Assembly (NCBI GenBank): GCA_903893545.1
Contig: CAITMJ010000021.1
Coordinates: 124,001-188,000, forward strand
Length of the DNA: 64,000 nucleotides
Direction of reading: 5' to 3'
Source of the DNA: an uncultured Chlamydiae bacterium
GTDB taxonomy: Bacteria > Chlamydiota > Chlamydiia > Chlamydiales > SM23-39
Shown: positions 1 through 7,188 of the stretch, piece by piece
How the letters are laid out: the number at the start of each line of letters is the position of its first letter
How positions within the stretch are numbered: the first letter of the stretch is position 1
Notes under the pieces: model-generated
Told to the model about the DNA's origin: nothing
The model's database searches: none
Seen by the model: only the letters and a program-made list of their open reading frames with translations
Program-made: the position numbers and the translations under genes

Positions 1-776
1 TTAAGCTGAGAGACAAGATATTTCACACATTGAGGGTTAGTCTCGATGAAATTTCCGTGACATAGAGGCAGATACCGCTCAAATAAACTTTTAGCCTTTG
101 GATCTTTAGAAAGAGCTAGATGAACTGCCTGACTCCAGCCTCTTGGAATCACATTGCCAATCACCGAAATAACCCCTTTACCACCCTTTTCAATCACCGC
201 ATGCGTTAAATCATCATCTCCAGAAAGAATTGGTAGCTCCGCAAAAAGATCCTGAATCAGCTCGAAATCCCTCCCAGAATCTTTCAGAGCAACGACTTTG
301 TCAATCTTTACTAGTTCGCACAAAGACTCTCTTGTAAAGCGAAATACAGCCCTTCCCGGATTGTGATAGGCAATGATCGGAAATCCTACTTTGGCGACTT
401 GCCGAAAATGTTCCAGGCATCCTTTTTGAGAAGGTTTATTGTAATAGGGAGTAACGACAAGACAACCGGAAGCTCCTAACTTGGAGGCATCTTCTGTAAG
501 GCGAATCGTTTCTCGAGTATCAGGTGTGCCAGTTCCGACAATGATTGGAATGCGTCCTGCTGACGCTTTCACGCAAATTTCAGCGACCCGTTTTCTTTCT
601 ATTCGACTTAAAGAACACGCCTCTCCAGTAGTTCCAGAACAGACGATCCCGTCTGTTTTTTCAGCGATGTGCCATTCAACTAACGATTCCAATGATTTGC
701 GATCGATCCGACCATTGGAAGTAAATGGCGTAACTAAAGCGACGATCGAACCATAAGAGGAATTTCGGCAGAGCAT
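1..776 (-). CDS. dapA: 4-hydroxy-tetrahydrodipicolinate synthase DapA (3' end beyond window)
   Basis: Condenses pyruvate with aspartate semialdehyde in the lysine/diaminopimelate pathway, which supplies meso-DAP for peptidoglycan in the cytoplasm. Reading the minus strand from ATG at 776 gives about 258 residues without a stop, so the last ~35 residues of a normal 290-300 residue protein lie outside the window. Visible family landmarks: VALVTPF near the start, GTTGEA, IVGTG, the PYYNKPSQ segment with the catalytic tyrosine, YHNPGR, and VALKDSG with the Schiff-base lysine. Family assignment is secure. No related biosynthetic gene is visible upstream; the neighbour at 813-1184 is unrelated. Confidence 0.93.
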   Translation of the reverse strand, partial: MLCRNSSYGSIVALVTPFTSNGRIDRKSLESLVEWHIAEKTDGIVCSGTTGEACSLSRIERKRVAEICVKASAGRIPIIVGTGTPDTRETIRLTEDASKLGASGCLVVTPYYNKPSQKGCLEHFRQVAKVGFPIIAYHNPGRAVFRFTRESLCELVKIDKVVALKDSGRDFELIQDLFAELPILSGDDDLTHAVIEKGGKGVISVIGNVIPRGWSQAVHLALSKDPKAKSLFERYLPLCHGNFIETNPQCVKYLVSQL

Positions 777-812
777 AATACCGCCAAATTTTGACCTTTA
801 AAGAATTATTCT

Positions 813-1184
813 TCAAGAGCTCTTAGAAAACTTGTCTTCTGCGGCAATCTCCATCAACATCTGATGACAGGATTTCGCCATTTGCCAAAACTGAAGAGTC
901 TGCTGTCTTAGCGTTTGCTGATACCCTCGTTCACAAGGGACCTCTTGAATAAGAGTAACGACTTCATTCTCTAACCTGTAGGACGTCTTGTGAGGCCGAA
1001 ATGTCATTCCCTCTCGCGCCTGCACATATTTTCGAAGAGAGGGCGGAACCTCCGTTCCTGAACGATAAAGCGCCACCGACAAGAGAAATATTTGCTTGCC
1101 CATATCAAAGTCAATTTTAATTTGACTCTTCAAAGGAAAGCTCATCAATCTAATTAACTTTAATTCCAGTTCGTCGAATGTCAT
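813..1184 (-). CDS. hypothetical protein, small helical
   Basis: 123 residues, not recognised. The composition suggests an all-helical soluble fold; there is no signal peptide or membrane segment. A basic region (KYVQAREGMTFRPHKTSYR) sits in the middle, and the C-terminal half (QTLRQQTLQFWQMAKSCHQML) reads like a long amphipathic helix. Same strand as dapA with a 36-bp gap, so it could be co-transcribed with it. The superficial layout resembles four-helix-bundle proteins, but I cannot name a family. Confidence 0.5.
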   Translation of the reverse strand: MTFDELELKLIRLMSFPLKSQIKIDFDMGKQIFLLSVALYRSGTEVPPSLRKYVQAREGMTFRPHKTSYRLENEVVTLIQEVPCERGYQQTLRQQTLQFWQMAKSCHQMLMEIAAEDKFSKSS

Positions 1185-1214
1185 AATTCAGTAATTATAC
1201 ATAATTAGAAGATA

Positions 1215-2186
1215 TTAATCAATTAACAAGGATCCCCATTCAAGATCTCTGGCAATTCGATAATTTTCTTTATCGCTTTTAGTGACCGTTATTTCTTTTA
1301 ATACGCCTTCATTTGCGCAAAGAGGAATGCGCACATATCCAGAGCCTTTTTGAGGAGAGCGAACAACCCTTCCCCTTGCTGACGACAAATCGAAATTTGA
1401 TTTTGCATAGATAATGTAAGAAAATTTTTCATCTTCGTAGCCAAGAGACCCTTCCTTTAATTGTCGGTGTAACCGGGTTCGTTCTACCCGTGCAGAGAAA
1501 TGGCACCAATCATTCGAAGGCATCGGGCACGCATATTGATGGGGGCATGGAGCAATGATCTGGGCCCCTTTTTGTAGAACATAGTCTCGAAAGAAACGAA
1601 TCCGCTCAAATCCTTTGGGCGTACCCGGTTCTATAATAGCTACTATAGGAATGTTTTTTTCAAAAAGGCGATCGAGAAGAGAAGAGCTTCTCTCTCGATT
1701 TAGTTCTGCAAAGACGTAAGAAAGAACAGCTAAATCAGCGCCTTCTACGGGCCACTTTTCTTCCAGAGAAGCCTGATGCCACTGGGCTTTTTGCAACACA
1801 GGACTATTGACGCTGAGCTTTTTACCAATCTCAATCGCCATTGCCTCTCTTTCAATCAAGTGAAGTTCCGATAACCCCTCAAAAACTTCCAAGGCCGCCC
1901 AAGAAGCTGTGCCAGGCCCTGCACCGAGATCTAAAAATGAGCCACATCGAAATTGAGGAAGCCTTTCTCGAAGAGCTTGAAAAACTCTCACATTTGCGGC
2001 GTAGGTCGCCGGCATTCGAGTGGCAAGGTAAGAAAAAAGCTGACTTGAGTTCCGAAATGCCTTTGCAGAAGCTTCACCTTTTCGGTAATCCTCGGAGACC
2101 TGCTGCCGCGCCTTCTTCAAATCTTTTGTGGAAAACGCTTGCGTCAGCGCTTCAATAGCTTCTTGAAGTTCAAGGGGTAGTTGCAT
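1215..2186 (-). CDS. Rsm22-like SAM-dependent methyltransferase family protein
   Basis: 323 residues from ATG 2186. Contains a class I SAM-binding motif (FLDLGAGPGTASWA, about residue 80), followed by HLIERE, and a C-terminal cysteine cluster CPHQYACPM...DWCHF near residue 220. This combination is characteristic of the Rsm22/METTL17 family, associated with small ribosomal subunits; METTL17 and Rsm22 are reported to carry an iron-sulfur cluster. Substrate here is unknown. A longer reading from 2243 would overlap the HlyD-like gene by 74 bp; the shorter start leaves a 17-bp overlap and begins at the conserved MQLPLELQEAI segment. Last gene of the ung-MFS-HlyD-Rsm22 run. Confidence 0.8.
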   Translation of the reverse strand: MQLPLELQEAIEALTQAFSTKDLKKARQQVSEDYRKGEASAKAFRNSSQLFSYLATRMPATYAANVRVFQALRERLPQFRCGSFLDLGAGPGTASWAALEVFEGLSELHLIEREAMAIEIGKKLSVNSPVLQKAQWHQASLEEKWPVEGADLAVLSYVFAELNRERSSSLLDRLFEKNIPIVAIIEPGTPKGFERIRFFRDYVLQKGAQIIAPCPHQYACPMPSNDWCHFSARVERTRLHRQLKEGSLGYEDEKFSYIIYAKSNFDLSSARGRVVRSPQKGSGYVRIPLCANEGVLKEITVTKSDKENYRIARDLEWGSLLID

Positions 2187-3027
2187 ATTTAATGGATGCC
2201 TTGGCCGTGAGCCCTGAATAAGGAGGAAGGTTTTCTGCTGCAATGCGTATTTTCAGCTTTCCTTCCTTGACTACAGAACTAATCCAGGAAACTTTGGCCG
2301 GCCATGTTTTTTGAGGAAAAGAAGGAAATGAGACCAAAGCAGGAGACCCAATGCGGATTTTCAAAAGCATTTTTTCCTCGATTTCCGCCTCAACCCATCG
2401 CTGCTGACTGTTAGAAATAAGAAACACCGGCTCTCCATTAAAAACAGCTTCGCCCAATTGTTTGAACCGACGCAAAATCACCCCATCAGACTTAGCGCTA
2501 AAGGAACCTTTCTCAATCAATTTCTCAAGTTCGGCACGTTCCTTTTTCAAAAGAGCGATTTCTTTTTCAATATGGCTGCATTGTTCTTGCATTTTTTGCG
2601 CTTCCCCTAAAATCTGGTCCAGAAATTCTGAGGATTTCCCCTGCAAATTCATCTCTTTCTGCAAATAGAGATATTGCTCCATGCTCTGATCGATCTCTTG
2701 TTTACCTTGGTCGAGCTGCTGGCAATTGAGTTCAATTTTCCGACTCATCTCTTTCAACTGATTCACAAAAGAAGTGCGATCCAATGAAAAAAGGCTCTGT
2801 CCTTGTTGAAAGCAGTCCCCCTCATCTAAAGAGCACTCCGATAAACGGCCAGTTTCTTCGCAGCGAACTTCTGTAGAAGAAACGCAAAGTACAGCCTGAT
2901 CAATTGTGAAAAATGAGTATACATTCCTAACCCAATAAACAGCTCCGAACCCCATTCCAACAGCTACACAAAAAAGAAAAAGTTTTTTCCAGTGAATGTT
3001 AGGAAATGTAATTTCAAAAGTACGCAT
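2170..3027 (-). CDS. HlyD-family membrane fusion (adaptor) protein
   Basis: 285 residues. One membrane segment near residues 15-34 anchors it in the inner membrane, with the rest periplasmic. The two half-lipoyl pieces (VRCEETGRLSECSLDEGDCFQQGQ near 55-78 and SAKSDGVILRRFKQLGEAVFNGEPVF near 177-203) flank a coiled-coil hairpin of about 90 residues, followed by a beta-barrel-like region. This is the usual adaptor layout for tripartite export systems. It directly abuts the MFS gene (stop and start adjacent at 3027/3028), suggesting an EmrA/EmrB-like partnership. Cysteines in the N-terminal periplasmic part (CVSS, RCEE, ECS, GDCF) are unusually numerous and may form disulfides. Confidence 0.8.
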   Translation of the reverse strand: MRTFEITFPNIHWKKLFLFCVAVGMGFGAVYWVRNVYSFFTIDQAVLCVSSTEVRCEETGRLSECSLDEGDCFQQGQSLFSLDRTSFVNQLKEMSRKIELNCQQLDQGKQEIDQSMEQYLYLQKEMNLQGKSSEFLDQILGEAQKMQEQCSHIEKEIALLKKERAELEKLIEKGSFSAKSDGVILRRFKQLGEAVFNGEPVFLISNSQQRWVEAEIEEKMLLKIRIGSPALVSFPSFPQKTWPAKVSWISSVVKEGKLKIRIAAENLPPYSGLTAKASIKYATTP

Positions 3028-4263
3028 TTACGACTCCTTCAAAGAAAAATAAATTACAGCAGCAATAAGACTGGCCAGAGCCCCTAAAAGAAAACCACAT
3101 CCTAAGAATAGTTGACTGGCTAGCCCTCCTGCAATCGGAGCAATGGTTGTCGCCAATGATTGGACAGATTGGCTTATTCCTAACGTTTTGCCTTGAGATT
3201 CATTCGGCGCGGCGCCAGAGATCATCGCAGTGCAAAGCGGCCATGCTAGCCCAGCAGTCATTACGCATCCAGCCACGACGCCGAGCGTTGCATAAAAGTG
3301 CGTTGGATAAATCATAAACGCTGAAAAGAACGTAAAGGCAAGAAGGCAAAATTCCAACACCTTTAAAGGGGCAAAATAAGCCAACAAAACTTTGCTTAAA
3401 CCAACAGAACCAATCGCCCAGCAAACGCCCATAAAAAGCGCCAAATCTCCAATTCTTGAGTTTGTAAAAGAAAACTCCTGCACCATCAAGACGGGGGTGA
3501 ATTGCAAAAGAATCGTCCAACCAAATAAAAATAGAAAATAGAGGGAGTAGATCGATTTCATTTTTTTTGTCTGCAGAACTTCTTTGATGTTTTTGTAAGC
3601 ATGTAAAAAGTCGAATTTTATTCTTTTGTGTTTAGACTCTTTTTCAGAAAAGCCCCACAGAATAAATGCACAATTCAAAAGTGTAAGTCCTGTCGATACC
3701 CACAAAGGCAGCGAAGGGAAAAACAAAGGATTAAACGTGGGGTCAGAGAGCTTTCCACCTAGAAAAGCACCGAGGAGAAAAGAGCATCCACCGATTAATG
3801 AAAGATACCCAAAATACTTTGCTCTTTGTTTTTTTTCTTCACTTAAGTCGGCAATGCAAGCTAAGCAAATCGTAGCATTGCTTGCAAAAAATCCAGTAAT
3901 TAGCCGTCCAAGAAATAAAAGAACGAGGTTATCCTTCCCCATGCTCCAGGCCGTTAAAGCAAGGCCAAGCACTGCGCAAAAAACGCTGACTAATAACGCC
4001 TTTTTACGCCCGTGCCGATCGGCATAATCTCCGAGAAAGGGGGCTCCGAAGAACTGTCCTAATGAAAAGGCCGCGAGAAATAATCCTAAAAGAGTCGTTC
4101 TTGTTGTAAAGGTTACGTCTGAGGAAAATGCCGTGCTGTTTGCCCCGAGAAAATAAGGTGCGAAAATGGGAAAGACGATCGCCCAGCTCAAATAGTCCAT
4201 GAAAAATGTAAAGAAAATCGCCGTTAGAGAAAATTTCGTTCGGTGGCTTTCTGTCAGCTTCAT
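3028..4263 (-). CDS. MFS transporter
   Basis: 411 residues with about 12 predicted membrane segments. The signature MFS loop 2-3 motif reads [11 protein letters not shown], and a second charged motif, [12 protein letters not shown], precedes segment 5. Substrate unknown; drug or metabolite export is plausible because an HlyD-like adaptor follows. I place the start at ATG 4263, which overlaps the ung stop codon as ATGA (4260-4263), typical of translational coupling; a reading that starts four codons earlier lies inside ung. A paralogue with the same N-terminal style (DYFSWG...) occurs at 53246-54481. Confidence 0.87.
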   Translation of the reverse strand: MKLTESHRTKFSLTAIFFTFFMDYLSWAIVFPIFAPYFLGANSTAFSSDVTFTTRTTLLGLFLAAFSLGQFFGAPFLGDYADRHGRKKALLVSVFCAVLGLALTAWSMGKDNLVLLFLGRLITGFFASNATICLACIADLSEEKKQRAKYFGYLSLIGGCSFLLGAFLGGKLSDPTFNPLFFPSLPLWVSTGLTLLNCAFILWGFSEKESKHKRIKFDFLHAYKNIKEVLQTKKMKSIYSLYFLFLFGWTILLQFTPVLMVQEFSFTNSRIGDLALFMGVCWAIGSVGLSKVLLAYFAPLKVLEFCLLAFTFFSAFMIYPTHFYATLGVVAGCVMTAGLAWPLCTAMISGAAPNESQGKTLGISQSVQSLATTIAPIAGGLASQLFLGCGFLLGALASLIAAVIYFSLKES

Positions 4264-4958
4264 GGGACAGACCAATCAATGGGACTCTTTCCCAATTTTT
4301 GCAAGAAATCATTGGTCTTTGAAAAATGGCGGCATCCGAAAAATCCGGCATGCGCAGAAAGAGGCGATGGATGGGGAGAGGTCAAAACGCAATGATGCTT
4401 AGATGCGCCAAAGTGCTGGAATTTATCCAAAGCCGACTTACCCCAAAGAAGAAAAACAAGAGGCTCCTTCCTTTCACAAAGAAGCTGAACCACTCGATCA
4501 GTAAAGACCTCCCAACCTTGGCCATGATGAGACCGAGCCTCTCCAGCCCGCACTGTCAGCGTCGCATTGAGCAGTAAGACACCTTGCTTGGCCCAATGCA
4601 ATAAACAACCATGAGAGGGGATCGCCAGACCTAAATCGCTCTTCAGTTCCTTATAGATGTTGACCAAAGAAGGGGGAGCCGGCACTCCTTTAGGCACGCT
4701 AAATGACAAGCCGTGCGCCTGACCAGGCCCGTGATAGGGGTCTTGTCCAATGATGACGACGCTGACCTTTTCAAAGGGAGTTTGGCAAAAGGCATTAAAC
4801 ACCAAGGGGAACGGCGGATACACCACCGCGCCGGAGCGCTTTTCTTCTCCTAAAAACGCCTCTAACTTGCGCATGTATGGCTTTTCAAACTCGGTCTCAA
4901 GCAGACCTAGCCAGGAAGCTTCCATGTACGCGATTTCTTCTTCTGCAATCAGTGCCAT
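4260..4958 (-). CDS. ung: uracil-DNA glycosylase
   Basis: Removes uracil from DNA as the first step of base excision repair. 232 residues, normal for family 1. The water-activating loop GQDPYHG with its catalytic Asp, the uracil-recognition segment LLLNATLTV, the LLWGK strand and the DNA-intercalating loop HPSPLSAH are all intact. First gene of a minus-strand run that continues into the MFS gene through an ATGA overlap. The upstream 130 bp hold a palindrome (4997-5019) and a divergent promoter. The assignment is secure. Confidence 0.97.
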   Translation of the reverse strand: MALIAEEEIAYMEASWLGLLETEFEKPYMRKLEAFLGEEKRSGAVVYPPFPLVFNAFCQTPFEKVSVVIIGQDPYHGPGQAHGLSFSVPKGVPAPPSLVNIYKELKSDLGLAIPSHGCLLHWAKQGVLLLNATLTVRAGEARSHHGQGWEVFTDRVVQLLCERKEPLVFLLWGKSALDKFQHFGASKHHCVLTSPHPSPLSAHAGFFGCRHFSKTNDFLQKLGKSPIDWSVP

Positions 4959-4996
4959 AAATTGTTTTTAGAATAGCATTTGTCTCTTCTTTGAGC

Positions 4997-5019
4997 AAAT
5001 GTAAAGCGGCTTTACATTT
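4997..5019. repeat. palindrome, intergenic copy (ATGTAAAGCNGCTTTACAT family)
   Basis: Two perfect 11-nt arms separated by a single G, lying between the divergent ung gene and the promoter at 5030-5059, 11 nt upstream of the -35 box. The same core occurs at 29988-30012, 39221-39239 and 62379-62397, with a looser version at 23888-23910. It could be an operator or a dispersed palindromic repeat; see findings. Confidence 0.75.
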
Positions 5020-5029
5020 AACCGAAACA

Positions 5030-5059
5030 TTGACAGAAAGCCTCTCCGAGGGCTAAAAT
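5030..5059 (+). promoter_or_regulatory. sigma-70-type promoter for the 95-residue gene and tRNA-Pro
   Basis: Consensus -35 TTGACA (5030-5035), an 18-nt spacer and -10 TAAAAT (5054-5059), with the expected start site near 5066, 23 nt before the ATG at 5089. The downstream tRNA-Pro gene lies inside the same transcription unit and shows no separate promoter that I can see. Confidence 0.65.
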
Positions 5060-5088
5060 CGATCCTTTTCCAAATAGCGGAGTGTTCG

Positions 5089-5376
5089 ATGAAAAACCTA
5101 GCAGAAAATAACCTGATTCGATTTACGAACGTCACCCGAAAAAAAGACGCTCTTTACGCCAATTTCAAGGTGAAAGGTCTTAAAAACGGGGTTATTTTCT
5201 CCGCATCGATCGCAGTAGATATTACAGCTCTCGAGCTGAATGCTGGCGATTCTTTGGAAAAAATCGTCGAAGATTGCGCCCGTCACGGCGTCAAAGAATT
5301 TAAAAGAGCTGAATTTCAATTTGAAGGTCTTTCAGCTACAAGTCCTGAATATCTGGGTGTAGCGCAGCTTGGCTAG
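5089..5376 (+). CDS. hypothetical protein, 95 residues, 3' end overlaps tRNA-Pro
   Basis: Small soluble protein, not recognised. The sequence alternates short beta-like stretches (IRFTNV, LYANFKV, VIFSASIAVDI) with a helix (DSLEKIVEDCARHGVKEF). A good promoter precedes it. Its last eight residues (YLGVAQLG) and its stop codon are encoded by the acceptor and D arms of the tRNA-Pro gene, so the natural C-terminus may have been fixed by, or altered through, events at the tRNA locus. The opposite-strand reading is a shadow. Confidence 0.7.
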   Translation: MKNLAENNLIRFTNVTRKKDALYANFKVKGLKNGVIFSASIAVDITALELNAGDSLEKIVEDCARHGVKEFKRAEFQFEGLSATSPEYLGVAQLG

Positions 5377-5427
5377 CGCGTTTGCATGGGGTGCAAGAGG
5401 CCGTAGGTTCGAATCCTATCACCCAGA
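5353..5427 (+). tRNA. tRNA-Pro (anticodon GGG)
   Basis: 75 nt without encoded CCA. Acceptor CTGGGTG pairs with CACCCAG; D stem GCGC/GCGC; anticodon stem TTTGC/GCAAG (first pair T-G) with loop ATGGGGT, giving anticodon GGG at positions 34-36; T stem GTAGG/CCTAT around the loop TTCGAAT. The discriminator is A. All four arms fold by eye. The gene marks the left boundary of the integrative element at 5382-10223. Confidence 0.95.
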
Positions 5428-5509
5428 TTCTTTTATTTCAGTGACTTACAACAACCTCAACAGCGTTCAAAAAACATCAACAACCAGAAATGTGGCAGGT
5501 AACGCACAA

Positions 5510-6415
5510 ATGCAAGAGAAACAAACAGCCATAGCAAACCCACCTACCCCCAAAGCCTTTAGCGGATGGCACGAGAATCCCTCTGAACAAAAGGCGTTCC
5601 TAGACCTGGTGAACTATGAAGGGTTCCCTTTAGAAGATGCCGTTCACGAAATCCTCTCTCGATGCCCTCACAGAGCGGAGCTTCATCCTGGAGAAGTCTT
5701 TGAAGGTGCTCCTCACCGAGGAGGCGGGAGAGTCGAAATAGACTTGTGGGCAAAAATCAGGCAACGCATTTTTCTCATTGAGTCGAAAAGATCTGACTAT
5801 GATTTGGTTTTTTTAAAAAACAATGAATCAGCCAAAGACATACACATAATAAATGGTCAGAACAGTAAAATTTCCGTGACAAACAGAAATTATAATCACT
5901 TGCCTTGCGTAAGCAAACAAGTGGTTGAAGTTCTTGAAGCAGACGAAACACCAACTCTTCAAAGACAGAAAGGAAAGCCGCACTTGCCTTTGAGAAGCTC
6001 TCGAGAAGAGTACGTCCGCGGCTTTCTTAGGCAAGCGCTGTTTAACATGGAAGTACTGCTCCACAGTAAAATGAGCGACCAATCCTGGGAAAAGGAATGG
6101 CCTCTTACCTTCATTCCGCTCATAGTTACCAATGCAAAAATTTTTTCCGGAACGTACGTCAAGTCGGACATAGATGATGATGCGAAGCTTGCCAAAATAG
6201 ACCTACAGCCGATAAAAGTCGCAGCATTTAACCACGCAGAGATTTTGAAATGGGGAGCTACCTACGAAAAATGTCTTTCTCACATCGGTCAGCCTGTCTG
6301 CGGCAATCGAGTTCACGCCGACGAGCGCTACATAGGATCGCATATTAAGACAGTATTCATTGTTTCAAAAAACCATTTGCTTGAATTTATTGATCATACA
6401 ATGAACTGGACATAA
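5510..6415 (+). CDS. putative PD-(D/E)XK nuclease-fold protein of the island
   Basis: 301 residues from ATG 5510, which has GGCAGG upstream; the frame is open further upstream but only by reading through the tRNA gene from a TTG. Near residues 70-95 the sequence reads GGRVEIDLWAKIRQRIFLIESKRS. The ID...(10)...ESK spacing matches the D and ExK of a PD-(D/E)XK nuclease core, with an upstream Glu as candidate. The C-terminal half (YVRGFLRQALFNMEV, then PLTFIPLIVTNAKIF) alternates helices and strands, as in restriction-like or defence proteins. Family not recognised; the nuclease call is an inference from the motif. Alone on the plus strand within the element. Confidence 0.55.
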   Translation: MQEKQTAIANPPTPKAFSGWHENPSEQKAFLDLVNYEGFPLEDAVHEILSRCPHRAELHPGEVFEGAPHRGGGRVEIDLWAKIRQRIFLIESKRSDYDLVFLKNNESAKDIHIINGQNSKISVTNRNYNHLPCVSKQVVEVLEADETPTLQRQKGKPHLPLRSSREEYVRGFLRQALFNMEVLLHSKMSDQSWEKEWPLTFIPLIVTNAKIFSGTYVKSDIDDDAKLAKIDLQPIKVAAFNHAEILKWGATYEKCLSHIGQPVCGNRVHADERYIGSHIKTVFIVSKNHLLEFIDHTMNWT

Positions 6416-6543
6416 TGTGTTTTGCTTCAATCGCCCAGAAATGAAGACCTACAACCGGACCGTCGGGCGACTGGCAGAGCGCGCGAGGCATCAAGCCTTT
6501 TGGGCGAGCACTTGTCAAAAGTTTGAGCTTCCAAAGAAATCTC

Positions 6544-6723
6544 CTAGCCTTTTGAAGGACGGAGCGGCATTCTTCCATTGTGCGGAAGATATATTCTAAC
6601 CCCATTGAATTCTTCATTCTCTGCGGTAGTGTCTTCTGGATCGTATATCACCACCGCTGACCGTAGCGATGATGGCCTTGCTGCTTCAAGATCTTTTAAG
6701 CGCTTTTTGGTTGAAGCTTTCAT
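6544..6723 (-). CDS. small conserved-looking phage/element protein, 59 residues
   Basis: Starts at ATG 6723, which overlaps the stop codon of the DUF5681 reading as ATGA (6720-6723), and ends at TAG 6544. It begins MKASTKKRLKDLEAARPS, contains VVIYDPED and ends VRIYLPHNGRMPLRPSKG. The coupled start, intact frame and lysine-rich N-terminus suggest a real gene in the DUF5681 operon rather than chance. Function unknown. Confidence 0.5.
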   Translation of the reverse strand: MKASTKKRLKDLEAARPSSLRSAVVIYDPEDTTAENEEFNGVRIYLPHNGRMPLRPSKG

Positions 6724-7184
6724 TTTATGCTCTCTTCAACGGCTTTCAACCGTTGCTCAAATTCGGTCAATTCTAGCACTTTGGCGTGAGTATCGAGAAT
6801 GCGGGAAAGAGCCTCTCCTTCAGAGGGGGGAAATTTGGCCGGTTCCAACTGCATCTGTAACGCACCCCACGGCCTTCAGAAGATCCGAGCTGCTCCCCAT
6901 TTTAGGGAGGTCAATGGCGATCGGAGAACGTCCTTTCGCGGAGGAAGCAGTCGATCCAGGATGATTTTGGCGGCCTGCATATCGCCCGCTTTGGCCTCAG
7001 CGATCACCGTTTTGCAAATATCTTGAATCTCATCGGCAAACAGCCGTTCGGCCATGAGGCTCGATCGGTGACGCGCGCCCTTTGGCTTCCCCTTCGGGTT
7101 CCCTGATTGCCCCTTCCGAAATCTACCATTTTCCTGTTTTTTTTCTGTATTTTCAGGCGCTCGCGCCTCCCTTGTCTGTTCCAT
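6720..7184 (-). pseudogene. DUF5681-domain protein gene with two frameshifts
   Basis: Begins at ATG 7184 after a strong GGAGGAG ribosome site that lies inside the integrase 3' end. The first part holds the DUF5681 hallmark FRKGQSGNPKGKPKGARHRS, then LLPPRKD. A one-base loss after RKD moves the frame; the expected sequence continues in another frame as SPIAIDLPKMGSSSDLLKAV. One extra G in a GGGG run near 6864 restores the original frame, which continues QMQLEPAKFPPSEGEALSRIL to a stop at 6720. Without repair the product stops at 6876. DUF5681 proteins commonly accompany phage terminases or mobile elements. Sequencing error is the alternative. Confidence 0.7.
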
Positions 7185-7188
7185 TGTT

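Noticed and set aside
5369..5509. N-terminal extension of the PD-(D/E)XK-like protein from TTG 5369
   Set aside because: It would translate the tRNA-Pro gene; ATG 5510 with a ribosome site is a better start.
6387..6617. Minus-strand reading of 76 residues in the island
   Set aside because: No ribosome site or homology; overlaps the coupled 59-residue gene in another frame.
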